A stretch of 64,000 nucleotides of DNA from Rhizophagus irregularis (taxonomy: Eukaryota > Glomeromycota > Glomeromycetes > Glomerales > Glomeraceae). Below are positions 21,250 through 33,559 of the stretch, in pieces. The position numbers and the translations under genes were made by a program. The first letter of the stretch is position 1, and every line of letters begins with the position of its first letter. Location of the stretch: NCBI RefSeq assembly GCF_026210795.1, contig NC_089448.1:310001-374000 (forward strand). Direction: 5' to 3'. The notes below the pieces were generated by a model that ran no database searches, was not told the DNA's origin, and saw only the letters and a program-made list of their open reading frames with translations.

Positions 21250-21581
21250 ATTTAATGGACATATCACATATATATACACATATATATATGAAAAGCTCTA
21301 AATATTACATAAAATAAGACTTTATAAATGCAAAAAAATTTGTTCTTATAAACAACCTGTAATGTAAGAAATGCGGAAATCAATTTTATGATTATTTAAT
21401 CAATCTTTAAGATTATTATTTCTTTTCATCTGTTTATTAATGAAAAATTAATTAATTCAAATGTATTGATTAAATTATAATATAGCAACAGATTTGATTA
21501 CATGAATTAAACTTGTTGAGTATTTTATTTATTATTGATTAATATTATTATTCTTATTGCACTAATTAGTTCACCAATATC

Positions 21582-23115
21582 CTATTCATTTTGTTCAAAT
21601 CTAATGTTATAAAGTGAATCCAGAACTTTAATTCTTTCTTCTTCTTTAAGATTAGAATAATCCTGAAATTCAACATCTAATGGCCATCCTATAACTTTAT
21701 ATGAAGTTTGTGTTTTCCATCTTTTATATGGTATATTATTACCTTTTACATCTTGTTCTATAATATAATTACAGTAAATGTTATTTTTAAATTAAACTTG
21801 AATTAAAATTAATTGAATACTTACCAAACTTTTGCCGCAAAATAAATCTTACTTTATTTCTTGTTTCAATGCTATTAGGTTTTGAAATATTGATAGCAGA
21901 TAGATTAAAAGTATGTCCAGTTTCAGATTCATCTGGCAAAATTTCAGATGACTTAGTTTCAGCAACAGATTTGATTACTCCTTCATTTTCTTATATACAG
22001 AATAAATACATACAGGTTGTTGTTAAAAAATCAAATGTAATATATAATAATATATGAACATTATATACCTTTTTTTTTTAAAATAGAGAAACAACGAAAT
22101 GGAATGATTGCATCACTTAAGTTGCTATAAGTCTGATAAAATTCTTCACCAATATTTGATCCAAACCAATGACTTCTAAGCTCATCATAATTGGATACAG
22201 CCAATGTAATAAACTCCATGCCACAAGTAACATGTAAAGTTCGAAACTACAAGTTGTAATTTATTATTATTACAAAATTAGATAGATACTACCAAGATAA
22301 TATTAATTTACCATTTTTCGGATATCTTGAATTCCATTATTTAGTTGTGTTTTTCGTGATTTTGCATTTGTAATAAATGAGTTTTGCTCTTTAACACGTA
22401 AATTTGCAGCATTTTTAGCTTCTTCTTCATAATATTTACGTGTATCATTATTTAATGCATTCCATGCATCTGCACAGAGTTTTTGGGACCCTTTATCTTT
22501 AATATTTAAGCCTTTAAAATAAAGTAAAATTGTTAAAACATTGAAATTTAAATTTTAAGTAATATAAATCAGTTTATATATACACACCTTTTCCATGTGT
22601 TGCCCACCAATTAGATTGCCAAATATTAAATCCACTGATTTTTCTTTGTTTTCTAATAGCAGGTTCTCTATAATCTTTCATTACACTCTAATATAAAATG
22701 AGCATTTTAAATATCAAATTTTTAAGGATTAAACATTATTAAGTTTGCCTACCTTTATAAAATATGAATGCACATTAAGTTCATTAGCTAATAATTCAAT
22801 TTCAGAATCATGCTGTTGCTGCAAATTTTTAATTTTTGCAAATGCTTCTACATTTAATTCTGAAACTATAAATTGTTAAATTATTAGTATTTATTCCTTT
22901 TTTAAAAAAAATTACTAAATAAAATATTTTATTAAATTAAATTTATAAAATTTGCATTTAATAAAATCTAGTATATCAACCCATTATACTGTTTAGCCAA
23001 AAATATATTTTAGTTTTTTTATTCTATTTTTCTATTCTTTGTTAGCATATATTCTTGTATTTTATAAATATTTACCACTTAAGTCAGAATCTAAGTCAAA
23101 GTTATTATTTTCCAT
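21582..23115 (-). CDS. HMG-box protein of the KDZ element (~410 aa, 7 exons)
   Basis: ATG at 23113-23115, stop TAG at 21582-21584. Seven exons join in phase through GT-AG introns of about 55-110 bases. For example, exon 5 ends in AAAAAAAAG before GTATAT and exon 6 restores the frame as ENEGVIKS. An HMG-box-like region spans residues about 65-125: GFNIWQSNWWATHGK, then LCADAWNALNNDTRKYYEEE, with the Trp and Tyr spacing of the fold that bends DNA in the minor groove. The start is acidic (ENNNFDLDSDLS). The C-terminal 200 residues are unrecognised. The motif TTTGCCGATCA and a TATATATAT box lie 55-75 bases upstream. It could help assemble the transposition complex or act in host chromatin; this role is an inference. 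Confidence 0.75.
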
Positions 23116-23174
23116 CTCAATGAACGAAGCCAAGAATAACGCGTAACAATGCGTCATAATATAACATATATATA

Positions 23175-23185
23175 TTTGCCGATCA
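23175..23185 (-). promoter_or_regulatory. TTTGCCGATCA motif upstream of the HMG-box gene
   Basis: The exact 11-mer is also found in both terminal repeats and at 33386-33396. In gene orientation it directly precedes the TATA box (AAATATATATATG) of the HMG-box gene. A shared transposase or regulator site is an inference. Confidence 0.5.
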
Positions 23186-23369
23186 GTCAGGTGATAAAAC
23201 GTTATTTCAAAAAATTATATATCTTAATGTAAATTTACAATCTAAACAAATTTATTGTATTATCTCATAGTAAATCCACCAAATTTTATTGATTTTATTT
23301 AATAACAAGATAGAATAAAACAAAAAGAGAAAGTACATGTAAAAAAGTAAATAATAATGTCTAACTACT

Positions 23370-25274
23370 TTAATTTGCAACATTGCTTTCGTTACTTTCA
23401 CTATCTTCCGTATCTAGATCCATATTATCTTGCATATTAGGATTTTGAAATAAATTTTTGATCGTTCCTAGTTTTAAATCAGTCAAAAATATATCGTAAT
23501 AATAATCTGTAACTTCAAAATTTGAAATGTTAAGACCAGTATTTACTAACTGATCAAGCGTAATCCCAATATTAATTAATTTATATATTCTAAAAGCACT
23601 TTTCTTTTGTCGCCGTTCAGTTCTAGTATGAATACCTAATTGGGTGCACATAAAGTTTCGTTCAAATCTTCTTTGTTCTCTCTCATCATTTGGATGTTTT
23701 TCCACTGAAATGATATGTAAATCATTGTAAATATAAACAAGTGACATTCGATGATAAAGCTTATAAGCTTTAGTAGCAAGCTCAACTTGTTTAGAATGAT
23801 TTTTTTGATCGACCCATTGCGTAATTCTTTCCTTAGCAGACTCTTCATCTGTAATTTGAATTGGTTCTGAAGTCATAACTTTTAAAGCCTGGTTAAAATT
23901 TGTGCGAATTTGGTAGTCTTTAATTTCTACTAAAGTCTTGTTCTCAATGGTTTTTACTACCAAACTATTTAGACTTTTTCCAAAATTAGAATATTTTTTT
24001 TTCTTTTCACTTTCTTGTGATTCTGTTATTTAATTTAAAAAATTCAATCAAATTATAAAAATTAAAATAAATTTAGAATTATCAATATTTTAATGTCATT
24101 TACCTTTGCTAGCAATAACTTTTTTCTCAAAATTTTCAACTACCATATTACGACCTTTTTTAATATAAGAATATAGATTGATTAATTATGGTAAATTTAT
24201 AATATCAATATATTTTAATAAAACAAATAAATTAATATAAGCCATATAAATAAATATTATTGCTACTTGAAATTCTTACCTTCTTCCTTTTTTTCATAAG
24301 AGTTATATTAACTTTATTAATCCAAAGTTCAACAAGTAAATAATATTGATTAAATTTATCCCAAATTGTATAAGAAGGTAATGTTTTTTCTGCCCATCGT
24401 AATTCTTCTATATCAGTTGATTCTTTAATAAGTTCTTCAAAACCAAATTTTTCATGACAACGTTTATTTAGTGACTCCCAAACATCATCTGGATTGCTTT
24501 CTATCGTAAATCCCATTTGATGTAAATCATTTACAAGTATATTAATATGGTCATTATTTCTTTGTAGTGAAGTATTATCCTCATCTTCACTATCTGAACT
24601 AGAAACTATTGTTGAAGAGCTTTTTGACATATTAATTTGGTCGGATTTTCTTCTGAACTTATTGATTTTTTTCTATTTGCAATTAAGAATTTCATTAAAT
24701 TGAATTAATCTTTAAAACGTAAAAACTAAATCTAATATGCATTTACATTTACCTCAAGATTATGATTATAAATTTGCAATGAATTTAACTCATCATTAAG
24801 TTGCTTATTTTTTATTTTTAATTTTTCATAAGTTTTTTCGGCAATTAGCAACTTTTCCTAATATAAAATTAAATTATAAAGATAAGCTGCTTAAATTAAC
24901 GTTAATAAACAAGGTTTATTATATATGTAAACCTTACTTGCAATTGATCTATTTTCTTTACATGCTCAACATCGCAATTTTTTTCAGAATCCTAGAAGTT
25001 AAATTATTAAAATGATTACCATTTAATACTTTTATTAAAAAATTACAATATATATAATTAAAATATTAATTATATGAACCTGATCGGTTATAATATAATT
25101 GGAATCTTCAAGGTTAACTGTTATCCTGTCAATACGTTTACCATAAGAAATATTTGCAATATTATCTGTTATAGTAACATTACGTAACCGATATTTAGTT
25201 CTTCTCCAAATTAGTGATAATGCCTTGCTAATTTGAGTTATGTCATCTTCACTTAAGGTAAATATTTCTGCCAT
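23370..25274 (-). CDS. Coiled-coil/acidic protein of the KDZ element, function unknown (~490 aa, 6 exons)
   Basis: ATG at 25272-25274, stop TAA at 23370-23372. Exon 1 (MAEIFTLSEDDITQISK, 65 residues) is followed by two exons forming a coiled coil (VKKIDQLQEKLL, KIKNKQLNDELNSLQ). A Ser/Asp-rich patch (SSSTIVSSSDSEDEDN) and a Trp-containing helical region come next. The last exon has the basic block FERNFMCTQLGIHTRTERRQ and an acidic end (DLDTEDSESNESN). All junctions are GT-AG. At the exon 4-5 junction the strongest donor (GTAAGA) breaks the frame, while a weaker GTAGCA donor 17 bases downstream keeps it, so this structure needs transcript data. I do not recognise the family. Its place between the transposase and HMG genes on the same strand suggests an accessory transposition or regulatory role. 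Confidence 0.65.
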
Positions 25275-25431
25275 ATTTTTGTTATCAATAATACAGACTT
25301 GCTTATAATACTCTTAAGAAAAAATAAGGTCATAGTATTTCCTTTTAAAAATTTTTGGTTTTATGTATATAATGCATATCCACAATACAAAATATAAAGC
25401 TTACCAGTTTAGCTTTTATTTTGAACTTTTA

Positions 25432-25555
25432 ATCAAATAGAGCATAGAGCAAAAAAAATAGACGTGATGTTTATGGTCAAATAGAGCAAAAAAAAATAGA
25501 CGTGATGTTTATGGTCAAATAGAGCAAAAAAAAATAGACGTGATGTTTATTTTAT
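25432..25555. repeat. Three ~39-bp tandem repeats upstream of the coiled-coil gene
   Basis: The unit is AAATAGAGCAAAAAAAAATA then GACGTGATGTTTATGGTC, repeated at about 25434, 25478 and 25517. It contains TGACGT-like CRE half sites (GACGTGATG). Confidence 0.7.
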
Positions 25556-25612
25556 ATTCTTAAATGTTTCACAAAATGATACATATTCTGAAGCATTACG
25601 CACCTGTGATAA

Positions 25613-26150
25613 AAATAGTTTGCTATTTTTAGTATTGAAAAACGCGTTTAACTCAATAAACATTTAAGATAATACTAAAAATAGTTTACTATTTTAGTAT
25701 TGTAAAAACGCGTTTAACTCAATAAACGTTTACTATTTTAGTATTGAAAAACGCGTTTAACTCAATAAACATTTAAGATAATACTAAAAATAGTTTACTA
25801 TTTTAATATTGAAAAACGCGTTTAACTCAATAAACGTTTGAGATAATACTAAAAATAGTTTACTATTTTAGTATTGAAAAACGCGTTTAACTCAATAAAC
25901 ATTTAAGATACTACTAAAAATAGTTTACTATTTTAATATTGAAAAAACGCGTTTAATTCAATAATGAGATAATACTAAAAACAGTTTACTATTTTAATAT
26001 TGAAAAACGCGTTTAACTCAATAAACATTTGAGACTATTTTTATATTTTTAGTATTGAAAAAACATGTTTAATTAGATATCAGACAATAAACTTGTCCCA
26101 GATTTATTAGATTTATTTGAGATGATACTAAAATTAGTAAACTATTTTTA
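25613..26150. repeat. Seven ~65-bp units with AACGCGTT and a long hairpin
   Basis: AACGCGTT palindromes lie at about 25641, 25708, 25750, 25815, 25880, 25946 and 26007. Each is followed by TAACTCAATAAAC. Between them lies an inverted pair, AATACTAAAAATAGT and ACTATTTTAGTATT, separated by two bases. ACGCGT is the core of the yeast MluI cell-cycle box, but no function is shown here. Confidence 0.8.
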
Positions 26151-29100
26151 TTACAGGTGTAAAATTATTTACTCCATATTCCAATCTGCAAACATGGTAA
26201 ATTTTTTGTAGACATTTGTACAGCTTTTTAAATGATTATTTTAACAAAATATTGCTAATGTTTCTTTTTTTCTAGATTTTAGGTATTTCTTTAGAAGCAA
26301 TATTGACATTTTGAAAGAATTTAGACTAAAATATTTTTTTTTGTTGCTTCTTTTAATAGAATGTCAAATAACATTTTATTTTATATTTGAACATTTCTAT
26401 ATATGTATTTCTACATTTAAAAGGTATATACCAAAATGTTTTTTTGTTTTTGAATGAAAAGTTAGCTAATGTTTGTAGGACTACAGAATTTAAGCATGTG
26501 AATTTTATTGTTCTTTTACCTTTTAGACATAATTACTTTTTAATCTTGTTATTTTTTATCTTTGGAATGTGATTTTTGTTGTTCTTCATCTTTGGGAGTA
26601 ATCATTTTTTTTTTTAATATTACATTAAAAAAATATAATTTGACCAGTACTCTAAATTATCTCTAAATAAATGTTTATCAAAATGTAAATGCATGAATGA
26701 ATTACTGAAATAGCTATAATATTAGTGTCTATATCATTGATTTACCTTATCACTATTTTCGCATTTTTTATTAATTAAAATATTTTTATTTTTAATAAAA
26801 TTTCGCTCAAAAACATATAAAAAATTTTAACACAAAAAAATTTTTTTCTGGGGTCTGAAGACCCCCCAGACCCCCTCCTTAGGCCTTTTTTTTTTTATCA
26901 TTTATTAATTTTTTTCTCAAATTTATTATTATTATTTTTAATTTTTTATTATTTATTTACATTTCTTATTCATTGTAAAACGTGAAAGCTACAATAAAAT
27001 AAAAATAAGTAATAATATTATTAGTATAGTAATATTATTCATATATACAGTTCTTAAAAAAAGTAATCAGAACTATAAAAAATGCAAAAAATAAAGAATC
27101 ATAATTAGAATACCTTTAAATTTTGCAAATTTGTTAAAATTTTAAAAAATACTTAAATACTTACTTAAATATTGTCAATCTGCCTATATTTTTATTAAAA
27201 AAACTATAAACATAAAGGGTTAATTTATTGAAAAATTTGTTTTGCTAGTTTTTTATTAAATTAAAATTAAAATTGACTCAAAATTTAAATTTTTAAAATT
27301 AAGATAAATTTAAATATATTAAACTTAAATTAATATTTTTTTTATTTATTTATTTTGAAAATTATTGATTAAAACTAAATATAAATGTTGATCATCATGA
27401 TTAATTTTAATATATTAAACTTAAATTAATAATTTTTTTTTTATTTATTTTGAAAATTATTGATTAAAACTAAATATAAATGTTGATCATCATGATATTT
27501 TCAATAACTATCAAATAATAAAGTGTTAAACTTTTTTTAATAAAATTGATAGTATAAATCAAAATTTTAATTATTCAATTTTTAATAAACTGGCAAATTG
27601 AATGCTTTATAAAAATTTAATATTTTTCATAGCTTAAATTTTTAACAAATTTTTTTTCAAGATAGAAGGTTGAAATTTTATACACATAAAGTTTGTAACT
27701 TTGTATATTTAATAACAAATTTATAAAATTTGAAGAAGCCCTAATCACCAGTTTTTTATTTTTTTGCATTTTTTTTTGTAATTCTAATTTCTAAATACTT
27801 TTTTTGAGGAATGTAAATAGGTTTTTGTTAATTGTATATTTATAAAATGTATTGCATATTATTATACATTACTGTACATCATCATACATTGGTCACTATA
27901 TAATGCATATTTTCTTTATGCTTAAAATAGACAACATTAATACTAATGCATATGATTATAAGTTTTCTAGTCAATCCTTTTTAAAAAATTTTAACCAGGC
28001 TTTTATTTTTTTTAATAAGTATTAGGGTAGTATGGTTTTGTTTAATAAATTTGTTAGAGAATTTTTTTAAGAATTATTTCATTGGAATTTTTTTAGGAAT
28101 TTGTTTTACTAATAGTTCTTTTGTCAGAAGATAAATTTTATAATTTGAATAAATTTATAATTTTAATTATTGTTTTAATAAATATTAAAAAATAAATTAC
28201 TAATATGTGAAAAAATCAAAAAAAGGATACAAATTTAAAAACAGTTTGTAATGAGTAAAAAAAATGCTTTTTATAGCAATTATTGTTATACTTCTAATCT
28301 TTTTAAAGGTTTCTGCTATCTATTTTGTAATTGATATCTTTATATACCACAATAAAAAAAGCAAAGACAAATTGTCTATTGTCCATATAGCTTATTTATT
28401 AGAATTCTATTTTAGCTTAAATTCTTTTAATTTTATCTTTAGTTAATCTGTTATGTAATTTAATTTTATTTTCATTATCTATTTCAGATTTTTTTTAATT
28501 TTATTTCATAATAATATTTTTTAATTTATCTTTAATTAATTATTAATAACCTTTTTTGTATTATTTAGTTTCAGATTTTTTTTAATTTTACTAATTTTAT
28601 TATATTTGTAATTTATTATTTTCTTAAATTTATAGTTAATTTACCTGAATAATTCTTTTAAATTATTTTAGCATTTTTATTTTTATTTTTATGACACTTT
28701 TATTTTATTTTTTTAACTCCATTTATTTAATTTTATTTAATTAAATTTATTTACTGTTTAATAATTTTAAAAATACTAATATCTTCATAATAAAAAAATC
28801 AACATTAAAGGAAAAAAAATTAGTATTTTAAATTTGAATATTAGGAATTTAAATGCATATTATTTAGTGTGTTAAAAGCATATTTTTCATACAATAATTA
28901 CTAGTAATTTAATCAGTTGATAATTATTATTTAATAAATAGATAAAAGTTTATTAAATATATCTAAATTTGAGTTTTATAGCAAGTTTACTTTTTTTGTT
29001 ATCTAAAATATGGCTGCTTTAGCTTGGATGCAAAAGTATTGATCTTGACCAATCAGATGGTATTTTCTTGACACATCAAGGAATTTCTTATAATTCCTAG

Positions 29101-29531
29101 TACCCATTAAAATTTAAAACCTTGATCTTTTATTTTTATTAATTAAAAAAGGCATTTGAATGCCATCATTTAAAAAAATAAATTATACAGATATATCATT
29201 AAATAAATTTTTTTCTAAGTATTTTTTAACAAATAATAATTAATAACAATGAGTTCACATAATAATAATCATTATTGAAATTTTTTTAATTTTTTTTTCT
29301 AATAGTATAAACTGGTATGCAAGAAAAATTCATACAAAATTTTCTTTTTTTATAATATATAATACAATAATATGTATAAATTTATTGTTGTGTATACTAT
29401 GCTAAATATTCAAATAAATCACAAAATGAAAAAGTAAAAATGTCCAACTGAGGTAAAAGTTCTGGTATCCACCTCTTTCAATATTTTTATAATCATTATA
29501 TTATTACTTCTTTCTGTTCTTTAATTTTATC
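26151..29531. other. AT-rich spacer inside the KDZ element, no gene supported
   Basis: Short plus frames at 26387-26572 and 28264-28446 have no domain, conserved start context or splice structure. Two direct copies of a ~95-bp block containing ATGTTGATCATCATGAT lie at about 27302-27397 and 27398-27495. A compact dyad, GGGGTCTGAAGACCCC, is at 26850-26865 in the only G+C-rich spot. A decayed fourth gene or a recombination spacer are both possible. Confidence 0.4.
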
Positions 29532-32500
29532 TTAATCTTCATTTTCCTCTTCTTTATTTTCTTTTTCTTCACTCTCCTCTTCTTCACTCTCCTCTTCTTC
29601 ATTTTCTTCTTCCTTATCCTCTACTTCCTCATTCTCTTCTTCATATCTTTCTTCTTCATCTTCCTCAATAAAGTTAAAATCCTCATCATAAATAATATTT
29701 TGATTATTATCATCGTCTCCAAAAATCTTATTTTTCATATTTTTAGCTATTTCTAAATTTAATGATATCTTATCTAACTCTTTCATTAAATTGCAATATA
29801 TTCCATCCTAAAATAATAAAATTTATTAATTTATTAATAAAGTAATTCAATCATATAAATTTATTTACCTTTTTTTCCTGAAATTTAATAGCTTTTTCAA
29901 TGAGTTCCTTTTGTTCTAACCAAAAAATAACAAGTCTTGTAATTTCAGATTTGACAAGTTCTTGCTCTTCTTTACTTCTATTAAGGTTATTGAAATTTTG
30001 TATTGCATTGTACATAATAATTCGTGGTATATTGCAATTTTCATCTAAAATAATATCTAGTGATATCCAAAAATTAGATTGATTATCTAAAACATTCTTG
30101 ATTGATGCTGTTAGATATTTTTTCTTTTGTGTAGACGATAAAAATTCTCTTGTTTGATTATAATTTTCAATTGTCTTATTTATATTGGTTAATGCATTAG
30201 CATTCAAATTTTTAATTTTTGATGCTAACTTTTGACCTTTTAAAAATAATATTATAATTAATATATAATTAACAATTTATACATTACATATAAAAAAATT
30301 TTATTACCTTTGTGAAATTCATTATATAAATAAGATGAATTGAATAAATATTCATTTCTTTCTTTTCTCAATCCATCAATAAATTTAGATAGTTGATTAA
30401 TACAATAAAATTCAAGATATGCACTATATTTTGAATCCATAGGATCCCACCGATGTGTTTTAGGTATACTTAATGATATTTCATAATTTTCAATTTTTTT
30501 AAGTATATTATCATGTTTTTTTCTTAAAAGTTCTTTCTTCTTTATATTATTAATCTTTGTAGTTTCAATGCTAATAGTAGAATTATAAAATTTTAGTATT
30601 CTATTAATAATTGCAAATTATTACAATATATAATGCAATACACTAACTTAATACTTCTTAATTCCATTAATAATTCAAAGTATGCATGTTCTCCTTCTAA
30701 ATGATGCTTAAATGCTAATGGTAAAAAAATATTAGTTATATACAATCTAACATATTTTAATAATAATATTTATACTGTACCATATTCAGAAGTCTTTTGT
30801 TTTTCTATTGTTTCTTCAATTAACTTGAAATCTATATTATGTTGTTGATTTAGAAGACTTAATTTTTCTAATGATTCATGTTCTACTTTTTTTGCATTTT
30901 TGTATCTCTTGAACAGATTATTTGCTATAATAAATAAATAATAATTAGTAATTTACTTTTAGAAAATAATTATAATCGATAATATACATTTCAAACCTAA
31001 TTTTTCTACAGATTTTTGATAATGAAATTCAAGTGCTGTTCCTATAATATCCAATCTATGACCAAATTTCATATATTTAGTAGTTTTGGCAAATTTGCCA
31101 AGGTAAGACCACAATCTCTCCAGTGATTCACCATCAGTAAGACCTACTGATTTAATTACCCTTGGATGGTATTTTTGTTGGCATTTTGATGTATGGGCAT
31201 ATGCATGAAATATAGAAACTGCCCATGTAAATCTTTCATGATAAGGGTAAAGGATATTGTTTGGATTGGCAATATGAGCATCAAGAAAACAAGCAATATC
31301 ATATAAAAATATAAATTTCTGATTTGATTTTGAAAATTGCTGTTGAAAATGATCAATTAAACATTCTGCTAGAACATATCTAATTAAATTATTTAATAAT
31401 TATTAAATTAATATGAATAATAATATTATAATAGTCAAATTTATTTATTACCTTTCACCCATATTACGCAAATTTAAAAATTTTAAGGGAATTCCATGCC
31501 GACATGTACTTCCAAATATTCCTGTATCATCTAAATGTTTAAATTTTTGAAGAGATTTTATTTGGTTAGTGGCCTTAAAATTGGATTCACATGATGTTGG
31601 CCCGGTCTATTTTTTTAAAATAAATAAATAAATAAATAAATAAAAATTAAAAATCTTATATATGTTAATAAATATATTAACAACTTATATAGCTTATAAA
31701 TAAATTAATATTTACCTCGGATTTATTGTTATTATTCATTAAGTGAATATTAGTAGTTGAAGCTTGATTATTTGATAACAACCAACATCTAAAATTATCT
31801 TCAGAAATAATAAATCTATCATTAACTAATCGATTTTCAACATCATTTCCCGCACTTTTTAATCTTTTTAGCTGAAAGTTTCCATCAAATGCTATAATAG
31901 TATTTGAATTTTCTTCATTTGGCTAAATAAAAGTTGTAAAAATATTATAGTTAGCTTTTATTAATTATATTGATTAATGTTTTAATAAAATATTGGTCTA
32001 AAGAATGAATATAATATTTTTATACTATAAATATGAATTATTTATTTTGTTATAAATAAGTAAAAATAAAAATATACTTGTGGACATGCAGGACATCCAA
32101 ACTCATTATCATTATTTTTATAAGCTTTTCTAAAATTAGTCTGAATTCTTGATTTCAATCCAAGATATTGATGAAATGAAGAAATAAATGAATGATATAT
32201 ATTCTACAAATTATATAAAATTAGAATTATTACAATAAAATTTTAATATATAAAGCTGAAAAACTTACTTGTGTTATAATTTGTTTACTTTGTAATGCTT
32301 CTAAAACTTTGCAAAATGCCAAATATGGCACATGTGCTTCAAAAAGTAATTTATAATAAAGTTCAAATACTTCAAAATCAAAAGCAAGTGAAGGGTTGCA
32401 AGGTGTTGCAGGAAATAATCCATTTTTGATTAATGAATTTACATTTCCATCACATGCTGGAAGCTGAATATAAAACCATCCTAAAATATAAACAATTAGA

Positions 32501-33318
32501 ATTATAAATTATTAAATAACTGAAGTTTAGAAAAATTAAAGTTACTTTAGTTACCTTTTAATGTAATTGTTAAAATTCTAATTATAGAATGCTCACAATT
32601 TCCTTCACATAATTGTGGCAATTTTACATCATTTGATTGAATTTGAAAATTTTCAAATATAAGAGTACGATGAAATAAATTGACCTTGTGATGAAAAATA
32701 TTAAAACATGAATTACAATAAAATATTTTTGTTCCACAATCCAAGCACCTTAATACAGCCAAATTATTACAATTAATGCAAGTTGCATTGCTTGGAATTG
32801 CTTCATTTTCTAACATAATATTATAAATATCATCCATCCCCATTTTCCAATTTGTTGAAAGTGTAATTTGTCTTTGTTGATAACTAATATTTTTGTGATT
32901 GGAATTATTATCAGCAAATTCTATTTCACCAGTATTTTCATATTCATCATTCTTTGCTTCTAAAATTTGCTTAACTTGAAGTTTTGTATAACTGGATGCT
33001 TTATACTTATTTATTCCTTTAGAAAATTTATTGTTTATAACTCTTCCAGCATCTTTATTATTAAAGGAAACTCTATAAGGTCTATAAAATTTTGGTCCTT
33101 TAAATGTAAAATAAAGCGGAAAATTGTTATTACATCTTAAAAAATTTAAACTTTAATTATATTGACTGACCTTTTTTTGTTTTAGTATTAAGAGTATTTT
33201 TCTCAAAATTCATAGAATTTATCTCTTTAACCTTAAATTTAATAAATAAAGATGTTTATATTAGTATTCATAAATTATTTTTAACATTATTAAAACATAC
33301 TTTGTTGAAATCTGACAT
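29532..33318 (-). CDS. KDZ-type DDE transposase with CxC-like zinc cluster (~950 aa, 13 exons)
   Basis: It cuts and rejoins the element's ends. ATG 33316-33318, stop TAA 29532-29534. Thirteen exons join in frame through short GT-AG introns. Residues about 133-170 form a Cys/His cluster (CINC, CLDCG, CNSC, FHHK, FHR) of the kind that precedes KDZ domains. The region LFPATPCNPSLAFD at 229-242 is typical of the family. CPAC is at 315-318. The RNase H-like core follows: Asp in AFDGNFQLKRL (about 333), CRHGIPL (423-429), GER, Asp in LYDIACFLD (about 467), FHAYAHTSKCQQKYHPR (about 498) and the Glu in TDGESLERLW (about 524). RWDPMDSKY lies near 688. The C-terminus is almost pure Glu/Asp. The length suits the family and no stop or shift was found. 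A TATA-like CATATAAAG and TTTGCCGATCA lie 55-80 bases upstream. Confidence 0.88.
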
Positions 33319-33385
33319 TTTATTAATTAAAAAAAATCGAAAAAGATCAATTATTAAGATAATCTCTTTATATGATATTAATGAA

Positions 33386-33396
33386 TGATCGGCAAA
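33386..33396 (-). promoter_or_regulatory. TTTGCCGATCA motif upstream of the KDZ transposase
   Basis: The exact 11-mer, also present in both terminal repeats, sits about 70 bases before the transposase ATG and just upstream of its TATA-like box. It would allow the transposase to repress or activate its own promoter; this is an inference. Confidence 0.5.
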
Positions 33397-33559
33397 CAAA
33401 AATGCAAATCCAACTGTTACCTACGTAAATGATCATAAGATTAATATGAATTATGGAAAATGATATATGAATGTAGTCTATTTAATTAAGATACAACATA
33501 TAGATAAAAATAATCTCTAATAATTAAATCCAAAAATGTGAGGCAACTCAAGTAATGAA

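Noticed and set aside
26850-26865. GGGGTCTGAAGACCCC dyad as a regulatory site
   Set aside because: Isolated in noncoding spacer with no adjacent gene; could be chance or a repeat fragment.
26387-28446. Small plus-strand ORFs inside the KDZ spacer
   Set aside because: Hydrophobic low-complexity translations in very AT-rich DNA without splice or promoter support.
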